41,851 nucleotides of DNA from Polyrhizophydium stewartii (taxonomy: Eukaryota > Chytridiomycota > Chytridiomycetes > Rhizophydiales): contig JADGIZ010000025.1 in NCBI GenBank assembly GCA_027604665.1, positions 1 to 41,851 on the forward strand, given 5' to 3'. The translations under genes and the position numbers were made by a program. Positions 9,276 through 20,679 of this stretch are shown in pieces. The notes under the pieces were generated by a model. It saw only the letters and a list, made by a program, of their open reading frames with translations, ran no database searches and had not been told where the DNA came from. Each line of letters starts with the position of its first letter. Position 1 is the stretch's first letter.

Positions 9276-11445
9276 ATGCTTGCACCACCTCTGGAAGCAG
9301 CCACGCCCGCGAGCGGTGATCCAATGAACCGTGGCCGGACAGCGGCGAGACGCACCGCGTCCTACAGCCTCCAAAGAAGCCCAAGGCCCGCAAACAGCTC
9401 GCACCGACAGCCAGCAGCCATGGTCTGGGCCTGCCGCCTGACAACAATGGGCCGCGCCGTCGGCGCTGACGCTGCGCTGCCCGACACACTCGCCTGTGCG
9501 CTTCCCGCGCGCGTGCTCGAACCGCACGCCCCGGGCCGCCGCCGACATAGGAGGAGGAGGAGCTGCGCCAGGAGATTTTCGGCGACTCGGACGACGACAT
9601 CGACTACGACAGCGACGAGGGTGTGTCTGTGTGTGCGAGAGCCGGGAATCTGCTGGTGTCCTGCGAGCCGAGCGGCGTGCGGGCCCACACAGACGTGCGC
9701 GTCGGCCGCGTGCTGACCACGGTGCGCCTCCCCTGCGCACGCAGGCAACAGGAACGCCGATGTCGATGAGGCAAACGACGGCGGCTCTGCCGCAGCCCCG
9801 GCCCCGCCAGCGCCGGACTCGGGCGAGTTTGCCGTGCGCAAGGTGCCGCTACCAACGTTCAAGCTGCGCATGGAGCCTCCTCCGAGAGCGGATACCGCCG
9901 AGCCCATGCATCAAGCGCCGCCGCGACGGTGCGCCGAGTGCTCAGGCTCGGTCGGTCTCGTCCGCAGCTTTGTTGACCTCTTGCGTTGCGCTGTCTGCGA
10001 TGCATCCACTTGCCGCTCCGGCCTCGCCAGCGCTGGGCCTCCGCAAAAGAAAAAGAGCTCTTCGAGGAGAAGGCCCGCTAGCAGGGGCGACGAACACGAG
10101 GACGACGATGAGGAGACTGCCGAAGCTCCTTTGAGCCCAGAGTCCGGTGAGCCTGCCCGTCGCCAGGTCGGCGGGTGCTTGGCGCGGGATCTAACAAGGC
10201 GCCTGCCGGCTTGGGCCACTAGCAAAGCGGCGCGAGGCCGAAGAGGACGTCAATGCAGTGCTGCGCAAGCTCAAGCCGAAACGAGCCAAGCGCGATCTTG
10301 ACGATGAAGGCGTACGCTCTTGCTGCTGCTGCTGCTGCTGCTGCTTACCATCGTCTATCAGCCATAGACTCACGCCAGCGTTTTCCGCAGGAAATGGACG
10401 AAACGGTTGCAAGCCTCCTGACCCAAATGTGCGAGGCGGCCAACACCGACCAGGAGTTCAACAAACGGAACCAGCCTGCGATTGCCAAGCTCCGGCTGCT
10501 TCCGTCTGTGATGGACCTTTTTTCGAGGTTGGCTTGGCGTTAAACGGGCTTGCCGCGGACAAACTCGCAGCCAATCTGACGCGCAGGTTGCTTCAGAGCG
10601 GGCTGGTACATGAGTTTTCTTGAGAACGATATTCTCAAGGGCATCACGATGTGGTGAGAGCCGCGGTCGCTGTGTTGCAATGCTGCCCTCCGTGGAGGCT
10701 CACAAAGGCATCGTTGTGGTCGTCGGATCAGGCTTGAGCCACTCCCAGATGGATCGCTTCCAAGTCTGGATATCCAAAAAGGCATGATGGAGACGCTTCT
10801 GAAGGTTACTTCTTTCATGAGATTGTGCACCGCCCGGCGTATTCCAGCCAACCTAACCCGCCGCTGCGCTTCCTCAGATGCCGGTCACAACAGAGCATCT
10901 GCGTGCCTTTAAAATCGGCAGGGTGATCATGTTTTATACAAAGTGCGAGCGCGTCACTCCGCAGATTCGCAGAAACGCACAGGAGCTTCTGAGTGAGTGC
11001 AAGCCATGCCGCGGCCTGTGTGCTCGCGGACTCGCTGACGCGCGTGGGCCAGGCCGGTGGATGCGCCCGATCCTCAAGCGCAGTGCGAGCTATAAGGACC
11101 ATACGCTCGAGCAGGTCCGCATCGACCCGTGGGAAATCCAAATGGCCAAGAAGAAAGCTCCGGCTTCTGGCAGCAGGTGGGTGATTCCTGAGCGGCGCAC
11201 CAGAGCATACCACGAATCTGATTGCCGGCCCGCAAAACGCCGCTGCGGGTGCGTTTGGTGGGAGTTGCAGATCTCGACCCGAGGAAGAGTCGACTCGCGC
11301 GCGCATCCCAATGCCCGTTGCGCCGTCGTTCAGCGTCGTTCCTGTCAGCGTTGTGCCCGGCGCTGCAGCCGGGGCCGACAAGCGCGTCGACAAGTACCGC
11401 AAGCTGAAGACGACGATGAAGATGATCAAGAGCCGGGCGAAATAA
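9276..11445 (+). CDS. IWS1: IWS1/SPN1 transcription elongation factor (TFIIS N-domain fold)
   Basis: IWS1/Spn1 binds Spt6 and RNA polymerase II during elongation. The conserved core is clear: EMDETVASLLTQMCEAAN, FNKRNQPAIAKLRLLPSV, FLENDILKGITMW, LEPLPDGSLPSLDIQKGM, FKIGRVIMFYTKCERVTP and RWMRPILKRSASYKDHT. The C-terminal exon gives TRARIPMPVAPSFSVVP and ends KTTMKMIKSRAK with TAA at 11443-11445, overlapping an AATAAA. The N-terminal part is acidic and disordered and includes EEEELRQEIFGDSDDDIDYD at 9551, after a CATAG acceptor. A basic exon (PKKPKARKQLAPT) lies near 9374-9410. The start is uncertain: ATGs at 9276 and 9324 lie in one frame, but the best exon reading near 9320-9450 uses another, so an intron or a different start is needed. 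An intron near 10313-10394 carries a CTG repeat. Confidence 0.85.
10321..10344 (+). repeat. (TGC)8 microsatellite inside an IWS1 intron
   Basis: Eight uninterrupted TGC units. The repeat begins a few bases after a GTACGC donor that follows the codons for RDLDDEG, so it lies in an intron rather than coding for a Leu or Ala run. Confidence 0.85.
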
Positions 11446-11446
11446 A
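11441..11446 (+). terminator. AATAAA poly(A) signal overlapping the IWS1 stop codon
   Basis: AATAAA spans the TAA stop of IWS1 (11443-11445). The next gene's first candidate ATG is at 11566, leaving about 120 bp for cleavage and a new promoter. Confidence 0.5.
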
Positions 11447-11565
11447 CCCGAACTGCTGTGGATCCCGCGGGCCGACGTACGCCGGGCGATGCTGCGCTCT
11501 TCAGCGGCCAGGAGGCCGGAAAGGCGATCTTATCGCACTTCCCGCGACACTCGAATGGTCCGCGC

Positions 11566-12761
<1,196 letters not shown>

Positions 12762-12772
12762 CGGGCAAGTTC

Positions 12773-12778
12773 AATAAA
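12773..12778 (+). terminator. AATAAA poly(A) signal of TVP23
   Basis: AATAAA 12 bp after the TVP23 stop and only 32 bp before the exportin-T ATG at 12810, followed by a T-rich tract (12784-12793). Confidence 0.6.
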
Positions 12779-12809
12779 AGCTCCTTTTTTTTTCTTAGCC
12801 GAGCAACGC

Positions 12810-15800
12810 ATGTCGTCGGATCAGTTGAGGCAGGCTGTCCAGCTGGCCTTTGATCCCAGTGCGGACCCTGCGCTCAAGGCACAGGCGACCGAGTTCTGCG
12901 AGCAGCTGCGGGCGTCGCAGCGCGGCTGGGAGCTCTGTGCGCAGACGCTCGCGCTCGTGGCGGCCGAGTCGCCGGCCCAGCCGCTCGTCCAGCCCGTCAG
13001 GTGCGCTGCGATTCCGCGTTGTTCCTCTGGTCCGGCGAGGGCCTGCAGGCGCCGGCCCGCCCCGGCGGGGCTCGGCTGCTCGACCCGCGCGACAGGCAGC
13101 CCCTGGCGCAGCCCAGGCCTCTGGGGCTGCTGCCGATGAGCAGCGATGCGCCGGCGCCGCCCCGCCCGAGGCCGCCGGCAGGTGCATTCGGCTGACTCTT
13201 ATCGCTCACCCACTCGGCGGCGCATACTCTGCCCAGCCTCGAGCTGCGCTTCTTCTGCCTGCAGGTCATCGAGGACGTGCTGCGCGGTCGGCACGACTCG
13301 CTTGCGCCCGCAGAGCGCATGCTCTTGCGGCAGACCGTCTGGGGCCTCTTGCCCGTGTTTGTGCTCGATCCGGCGTGCCCGTCGTTCATCCGGAACAAGC
13401 TCTTTGTCGACATTGTGCTGCTCTTCAAGCACCAGTATCCCGCCGAGTGGCCGACCTTTTTCGACCAGCTCTTTGAAACCCTGGCGGCTGCAAGCGGCCA
13501 GCGCGACATGGTGCTTGCGTTTCTGCGCATCTGCCTGACCATCGACGAGGAGGTCGTGAGCCAGTACTTTAGCCGGGGCCAGGACGAAGCGACTCGCAAC
13601 AACGCCATCAAGGACTGGATGCGCGAAGGCCCGATCGGCCAACTTGTCAAGACGTGGCTTACGCTGCTGCGCTCGAGTTTTCAGACCGACGGCGACGTCG
13701 CAACTCTGTGCCTCAAGCTCTTTGGCGCCTACGTGTCCTGGGTCGACATCAACCTCATTATCCAACCCGACTTTGTCGAGCCGCTGCTCGGCTTTCTTGC
13801 CGTCGACCAGCTCCAGATCGCCGCATGCGAGTGTCTTGCCGAGATTGTGGGCAAGGGCATGAAGGTCGGCGACAAGCTGCAGCTTCTTCGGCTGCTGCAG
13901 CTGCCCCACATCATCACCACGCTCGACGACTCGGATGAAGATTTTGAGGAGCCCGTCGCAAAGCTCATTAACATAATCGGTCTGGAACTCTGCAGCTGCT
14001 GGCAGGACGCCACGTCGGCCTATGAGCGCGAACAGGCGCTTGCGGGCCTTGCGGCTCTCTTTCCGATGATGCTCAAGTACCTTGTCAAAGAGTGCGATGA
14101 CACCGTCTCTGCTCTGCTTCCATCGATTCACGCACATCTCCAGATCATGCGGCGCCTCAAGCAAACAGCGGAATCGCAGCTGCAGCTTCGCGAGAACCTT
14201 GCGCAACTGCTGCAGGCATTAATCCAGAAAATGAAGTACCTCGATGGACACAGCTTCAAACTCGGCGCCGAGGCAGGCGAAGAGGAGGCGTTGTTTGCGG
14301 AGCTGCGCAAGGTTAGTTTACAGGCTCGAAATGTAGTTGCTGGCCCGCTGGCTGCTGACGGCTGACTTGCTTTGTGTGCGCTTGCGTACGGGCTGCCGGT
14401 CAACAGAGCCTCAAGTCGCTGATGGAATCTATCGCCTCGATCGATGCTGAGCTGTTTGTCTCATGCATCTCTTCAACGGTTCTGGCAAATCTCGACCTGC
14501 TCATCCAAGGTGCAGCCGCGGGCAAGCCACTACAGTCAGTGCTCAAATGGCCCGACGTCGAGGTCACGCTCTTCATGCTCCACATATTCATCGAGGCAAA
14601 AATATTCAAAAGTGCGTCAGTTACAAAGGCGACTGTCGGTTGTGGCAGTCGAGGCAAGCGTTTCACTGTTGATTGGCGCTGACTCTGTGGCGCTGGCAGC
14701 ATCTCCGGTTTATGTGCTTGACGGCGGCGTCCTCTCGCCCCTGGGCCAGATGCTCTCCAAGATGTTTGAGAGCGGTGCGTCCCGAATGTCATGCCCGCGC
14801 AAAAATACCACCTGCTGACTGAGTACTTTGTGTTGGCAGACGTCGCATCCTATCCCCATGCCTCTATCCCGATCCTCTTTTTCGAGATTGTTGTGCGCTA
14901 TTCCCAGTTCTTGGAGCAGTGTCAACACTACCTGCCTCAGGCGCTGCAGGCCTTTGTTGACGCTCGTGGGCTCCATCACTCCCAAAAGCCCATCCGAGTG
15001 CGCCTCAACTATCTCTTTCTGCGCTTCGTCAAGTCGCTCCGCCCGCTCGTCGGCGCCTTTGTTGACCAGATTCTCGAAAGTATCCAGGACTTGCTGGCTG
15101 TCGACCAGCGCAAGCTTGCGCTGTCGGCCCTTGCACGAGCGGGCACCGGCATCGCCCAGCCCGACGCCGCGCTCACCGCTGGTACGGGCACGACGAGCCG
15201 GCCAGAGCGCGCGACCGAGTTTGACAGCCAGCTGTACCTGTTTGAGGCCGTCGGCCACTTGATCTCATCCGAGGCCGTCCCCGTCGCGAAGCGCCATGCA
15301 CTTCTGCAGGCGCTTTTGTCGCCCGTGATCTTCATGATGGAGTCGCGGCTGCAGCAGCCGGCCGGCCCAGGAGGAGCCGACGAGGAGACCATTCTGCTGC
15401 TTGCGGATGCAATCTTGGCCATCGGCAGCATCAGCAAGGGGTTCCCCGACTTCCCCACAGACAGCTCGGCAGCGAGTTCGCAGACAGTCGCGCACCCAGC
15501 CCCATCAGGAAGGATGGCCGTCGATGGACTCGCGGCGCAAATCTTCCAGGAGGCTCTGCGCCGTATCTTGCTCGTCCTGCAGAGCTTCAGCGACGACTCT
15601 CGCATTCGCGAGGCGTCCCGCTCGGCTCTGCAGTGCATGGTTGGGTGCGTAGGCCCCGTGATTCTCGACCACTTGCCCACGTTCCTTTCGGCCGGCATGC
15701 TCTCGAGCTCAACAGCAACTGAGCTTGTCGACTTCTTGCCGTTTGTGGGCCTCATGATCCACAAGTTCAAGAGCTCGATCGTTGACATTCTGGGCGAGCT

Positions 15801-16713
15801 ATGGTGCCCGCTGCGCGACAAAATCTTTCTGTTCCTGAACCAGCCGGCAGCTGGTACAGACGACTTTGTGCAGCAGCTCAGTTTGCGGCGCGCGTATCTG
15901 ACCCTCCTCGCTGCTCTGTTCAACTCGGACCTGGCCGCGGTGCTGACGAGTCCTGGTGAGTGTGAGTTGGCCACTGGCTTGCACCCACGCATCTTCTGAC
16001 GGCCGTAAATGCGCAGCCAACTTCCCACATATCAACAACACTCTGCTCTCGATCTTGCTGTGTCTCGACGAAAACTCGGACGCGGCCGTGCACAAGCTCG
16101 TTTTCTCGCTGTTCAGCAAGATGGTCTTTTGCTGGGCCGGCGACGGCACGCTCCCTGGCGCGGCCTTTGCCACGGCGAACGGGTCGTCATCCGGCCATGC
16201 GGGAGCGGCCAACGGCGTCGGCTCAGCTCCGGCCATGGCGCGCAAGGGCTCCGGGACCTCTTCAGCCGCCGCCACCGCGTCAAAAGCCCGGGAACCGGTT
16301 ATGCGCCGCTGCCCGCTGTCGGGCTTCAACCAGTTTGTCTTCGAGAGCATTGTACCGGCCATGTTCGAGCTGCCGCTTCGCGCCTCATTCAATCCATCAG
16401 ATGGCCAGGCGATGATGCTGCTCGGCGAGATCGCCAACCTCCACAAGACCGCCTTCGAGGTCCTCGGGATGGAGTATGCCGAGTTCCTCTCCAAAGCATA
16501 CCTTCCGTCGCGCGGGTGCCCAGAGCCTGTCGCGCAGCTGTTTGCAAGCAACCTGGTTGCGCTGGACAGGAAGGACTTTAAAAAGTACCTCCAGGTGAGA
16601 TCCGCGTCCTGTCCTGATAACCCACTTGCCGCCACTTTCCTCAGCCAGGCTGACCGCCGGTGCTTTTGAATGAGCAGTCTTTTGTAGTATCAGTCCGCCC
16701 GGCGCCGACATGA
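12810..16713 (+). CDS. XPOT: exportin-T, tRNA nuclear export receptor (Los1/XPOT)
   Basis: Exportin-T is a HEAT-repeat karyopherin that carries mature tRNA out of the nucleus with Ran-GTP. Exon 1 (ATG at 12810, MSSDQLRQAVQLAFDPS) gives the N-terminal helices. After an intron the CRM1/Xpo1-like region reads LRFFCLQVIEDVLRG, FIRNKLFVDIVLLFKHQYP, WPTFFDQLFETL, EATRNNAIKDWMRE, FGAYVSWVDINLII and ACECLAEIVGKGMKVGDK. Later exons give FFEIVVRYSQFLEQC, RLNYLFLRFVKSL and MMLLGEIANLHKTAFEVLG. The end reads DFKKYLQ, then an intron with CTGACC and the acceptor GAGCAG, then SFVVSVRPAPT with TGA at 16711-16713, matching the family's short C-terminus. A low-complexity Gly/Ala/Ser insert (about 16156-16300) lies in a conserved helical region. 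About seven introns; near 1,000 residues. Confidence 0.93.
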
Positions 16714-16729
16714 TGCATCCCGGCGCGCA

Positions 16730-16757
16730 AATAAACCTTGCCGCACATGACTTTATT
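16730..16757. terminator. facing poly(A) signals of XPOT and TOPBP1
   Basis: AATAAA on the plus strand at 16730-16735 follows the exportin-T stop by 17 bp. TTTATT at 16752-16757 (AATAAA on the minus strand) follows the TOPBP1 stop at 16790. The two signals are 16 bp apart, so the convergent transcripts very probably overlap at their 3' ends. Confidence 0.65.
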
Positions 16758-16789
16758 TCACCCCCATCTTCCTTGCGCCGCGCAGTCGC

Positions 16790-19700
16790 TCACGGCCGCA
16801 GACGGAACCGGTCGACGTTTGGCGACTCGTTGAACAGAAAGTCAACAACGAGCTGGGTGTCAAAGGCAGCGATCCCGAGCTTGGCCAGCCGTGCAACCGC
16901 TGCCGTCTTGGACGAGTCAACAATGGCATGCGTGAACGAGTTCTGCGCACTCGCGGTCAGCGCCAAGTCAGAAGCGGTGCTGCCCAACCATTCCAGACCT
17001 CGTCAACGCCTCTCAGCGACGGCTTGCCAACAACAACTTGAGCGCCGCCAGAGGACAGAACCTTGACGAAGCCGTCGCGCTTGGCGTCATCGACAAGGAG
17101 TAGTACCGTCCAGTCCTTGAAGCTTCCTGCAATTCAGCCAACAAAACCGTGTCAGCCAGCCGTATGGCGCAAGCGAGGCTGGCGGCAAGTAGCCCACCAC
17201 GGCTGCCATGCAGCTGCACGGCCCTTCTCCACCGCCGCGCCGCCGCGCCGCCCAAATCGTCGTCGGCCTCGTTCCATTCATGCTCTTCCTCTGGTACGAA
17301 CTTGCCGGCACTGGCGCAGGCCTGAATGTACGAGGGCTTTAGAATCCTGATCTCGCCAGTGTCAGCAGCTACGAGGCACCTCCAGAGAATCCGGCGCAGA
17401 TCCTCACCATCGCCCAGAGGCGCACGCAGCCAGGAACTTTTCAGATCGACCCGGCGCCGACACCACCAGATGCGTGCAGCTGTGGTCCCAGCCCTCGATG
17501 TCGAGCACGCGGCCTCCGACGCGCTTGACGGACTCGGCCATGCTGCGGCGCTGTTGCTGTGGGATGCCCGAGAACAGAAACACACGCTCCTGGTCGCGAT
17601 GAGTGAGCGTCTGGCGTGCGTTCTGCTGATCACGGTCTCGGGTCGAGAGATGGGCGTCCGACGGCTGGCGATCCGCAGGCCCCAAGCCATGAGGGCTGCG
17701 GCGCTTGGCCGCAGGGCTCTCCAGCCGCTCCAGAAGCTTGCGCTTCTCGTTGAGCCCTTCTGGATCGGTGTACGTGACGCTTGCAACGACTTCCGCAACG
17801 CGCGCGGGAAGTTGGTCTGCATCATCTTCAGGGCGGACGCTTGGCTCGCGATTGGCAAAGATAGGACGCTGAGAATTGAGCATCCACTGTGAGCGTAAGC
17901 ATAGTTGTTCGTGGCGCCAGCCTTGTCACTTTGTTGATGATCCAGATCTGCGGCGACTCACCTTGACATTCGGCCTTGGTTTCTTGATAAAAAGAGACAG
18001 ATCGTCGATGGGCTCGCGTGCAACTTCCGGCGCACGTGGGCTCGCCGCATCTGCGCGGCCGGATGCTTCTGGGCCAGAAAGGCGATTTTCACCCCGCGGC
18101 ATGTGGGTCTCCGGCGACTCGTGCCGAGATGATACGCCACGGCTGGCATTGCCCGCTGCAGCGGTGCCGTCGTAGGCACCGTTGGGCTCGGTGCAGTGCG
18201 CAGGCGCTGCGGCACTTGCCTCTGCGCCGTCAAGAGCATACGTAAGTGCGTCCTGAAGCCGACCAATCGAACCGCGTGCACCGGCGGCTGGAGGTATTCT
18301 CGATAATGACTGCAGGAATCCGTCCGCCTCAAGGTCAAGAACCCTCGAGTCGCGGGCCTTCTTGCGCGCCGAGGCAGGATCGCGTGGAAGGACAAATGGC
18401 TCGCAGTCCACATACTTTCCTTCGCTCAGGCACGCAAGAAGCCAGTCCCCATCGACGATCTTGATTCGCCACTCGCGCGCTTTCTGGAACTTTGGCGCAG
18501 CGGGTCCTTTGACGGGATGACTGACCAAGATCTGGCATGTCTTTGAGAGCTTGTCGCTAAAAGACGACCCTGCCCGAACAAATTAGCACGATGCACGGCG
18601 ACTGGCTGCGCACGCAGAAGCAGGGATCCGCACCGAGGATCCCGATGGCGCGTGTCAAGTGGAAGCGCTCGTAAGATTCGTATCCTGTGATGCTGATCTT
18701 GAGGCTGGTGGCGCGGATCGGGAATGATTTCGTGCTAGGCCGATACATGACATTGATGGCTGGATCCAAGCATTCGCGGCACTCGATCGACGCCTCGAGC
18801 CAGTACTCGGTCACGAGGTTGCTGCGGCTCGAGCCTGAAACGATGCTGGAGGCGTCGGCGCTCCCACTAAACGTGCCGCACATAATCAGCAGCCTGCTCG
18901 CATTTGGTGTGGTTCCGAGAATATATCGACATCAGACGCTCACACAAACGGCGCGAGCACAAAGTCTGCATTGGCCGTCTTTTTGACTGTTCCTCCGGCT
19001 TGGACAATGCGGGCTTGAATAGCACGGCACTGTGCCTCGGCAAATCCGACAATGTGGAAGCTTGCGCACAGAAACTTGGAGGCTGCGCATCACAGCACGT
19101 AAGCGCCAGCATCTCCTGCCAGGTGGGCCACGCAGCAGCGTACCATCGGTGCGCAGTCGCATGATTTTGGGTGCTGGTGCGGCGGCAGCGGCCTTGGTGT
19201 CCGCTTGTTGCAAATCAACACGAAAAGAGTCTGGCGCCAGACGCTTCCTCGCCAGATGGCACTCTCTCAGCCACTTGTAATTGACAACAGTGACCGACCG
19301 AGGCAGTGCCGCAAGTCGTTGCGAGTCGCTGGAGCGGTTTCGCACATGAATGTCAGATTGGCACCAACTCTAACCGTCGACGCAGAGACTCACGCAGGAA
19401 GGGGAGAATATCCGGAGAGAATGTAGTGCGTCACAAAACCGTCGCATGTTCGGCTCATTGTTCCGCCGCCTTCCCGGATGATCTTGCGTACAAAGTCCAG
19501 AACTGCTTGCTCGAACCCGTCTCCCAGAAAAATCGCGCAACGGTCGAGATACGCACTTTCATCGGCGTTTGTCCTGGACCACTCAACGCCTTCTCCGCCA
19601 TCGGGGATGTCGCCGCCATCAGCTGACTCGTCGATAGGAACTACTGGAAAGTCGGCTTCGTCGACACGGCCTGTGCGCGCAGCCATGTCAGCGCATGCTG

Positions 19701-20528
19701 GAGCATATGCGCCCGCGCGCATGGGACGCACCGTTTTTCCGGCAGCACTCGTTGAGCCACTCGATCGAAACAATCGACAACTTCCACTCCCGCGCAAAGT
19801 TGTACTTGCTGCCAGACGGCGAGCTGCAGATCAAATGGGTGCAGTCGCGCGAGAGCGCAAATGTAAAGGCGCCGCCGAGATCCATGACACGCTGCTCGAT
19901 CTCGCTGCGGATGCCTGCCCCGCTGTCGAGTCAGTCGAGGTCTCCGCGAGAGCGCGAGGCTTAGGCGACGCACGCACTGGTCGGGTACCCGCTAACGCAG
20001 ACGAGGATTCCCTTGAAGGGAGGCAGGAGATAGTGCTGGAAAGGCTGGAGGCATGCGCAGAAGGTGAGCTCCTCGAGCATCGCACCGAGCGTGGACAGCG
20101 GCTCGAACCTCGATGTCGTCGGCGGATGGCGACTCGAGGCAAGAAATCCATTGCGCTGAGATGATTGGAATCCCGATTTTGAGGGCGACCTGACCATGCT
20201 GGCTGTCAGGCGCGGTGCGAGTCATGCGGGCCAGGGTCGCGGGCTGCGCGGCGCACCTTGTACTTCTCGGTCGAAGTCGAGCTCGAGATCAAGTGCGTGA
20301 CCTGCGTCGTGAGGCATCCCGAGAACGAGCCGCCGAGCTCAAGCACTCGCCGCTCGACAAGAGCCTGCTCCGGATGTAGCCGCGCGAGGGTCAGCGGCAC
20401 CGGGCAGGGCCAGGGTGCTTGCCGGGTAGCAGCGGCGCATAGCCCACCCGGTCGGCCTCGGACAGCGCAGAGACGCAGACGACGAAGCCGGCAAGCGCGC
20501 CGCGGGCTCGCGCAGGCACAGCGGGCAT
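16790..20528 (-). CDS. TOPBP1: TOPBP1/Dpb11/Rad4-type multi-BRCT checkpoint and replication protein
   Basis: TOPBP1 binds phosphoproteins through BRCT domains, recruits replication factors and activates the ATR kinase. The start is ATG at 20528 (MPAVPARARGALAGFVVCV). BRCT units seen in order: (a) LVERRVLELGGSFSG to PIISAQWISCLE; (b) PPFKGILVCVSGYPTS, MDLGGAFTFALSRDCTHLIC, LSIVSIEWLNEC; (c) CAIFLGDGFEQAV, CDGFVTHYIL, VTVVNYKWLRECHL; (d) VTEYWLEASIECRECLDP; (e) LKISITGYESYERFHLTRAI, FQKAREWRIKIVDGDWLLA; (f) RVFLFSGIPQQQRRSM, CTHLVVSAPGRSEKFLAA, LKPSYIQACASAGKF; (g) DWTVLLLVDDAKRDGFVKVL to FDTQLVVDFLFNESP. The last pair matches the BRCT7-8 tandem of animal TOPBP1. The linker before (f) contains YTDPEGLNEKRKLL, resembling the WDDP segment of the ATR-activating domain. 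TGA at 16790-16792. More than ten introns. Divergent from the carboxypeptidase gene. Confidence 0.9.
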
Positions 20529-20679
20529 CGGGGTGTCGGCAAGCTGCGGAAAAATCGCACGTCTGGACACCTTCGGACGGCGCCTGCGATTGGCCCGGTG
20601 CAGCGCCGCTGCTGATTGGCGCGCAGGATGGATGCGTGTTTTTTCGAAAAGATGCGCCAGCCACCATCTTGGCCGGAAG
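20529..20679. promoter_or_regulatory. divergent promoter region between TOPBP1 and the serine carboxypeptidase
   Basis: About 150 bp between the TOPBP1 ATG (20528, minus) and the preferred carboxypeptidase ATG (20680, plus). An in-frame ATG at 20632 would shorten it to about 100 bp. No TATA box is evident. Confidence 0.45.

Noticed and set aside
13199..14206. A 335-codon minus-strand frame inside exportin-T
   Set aside because: Shadow of strongly conserved exportin-T exons on the plus strand.
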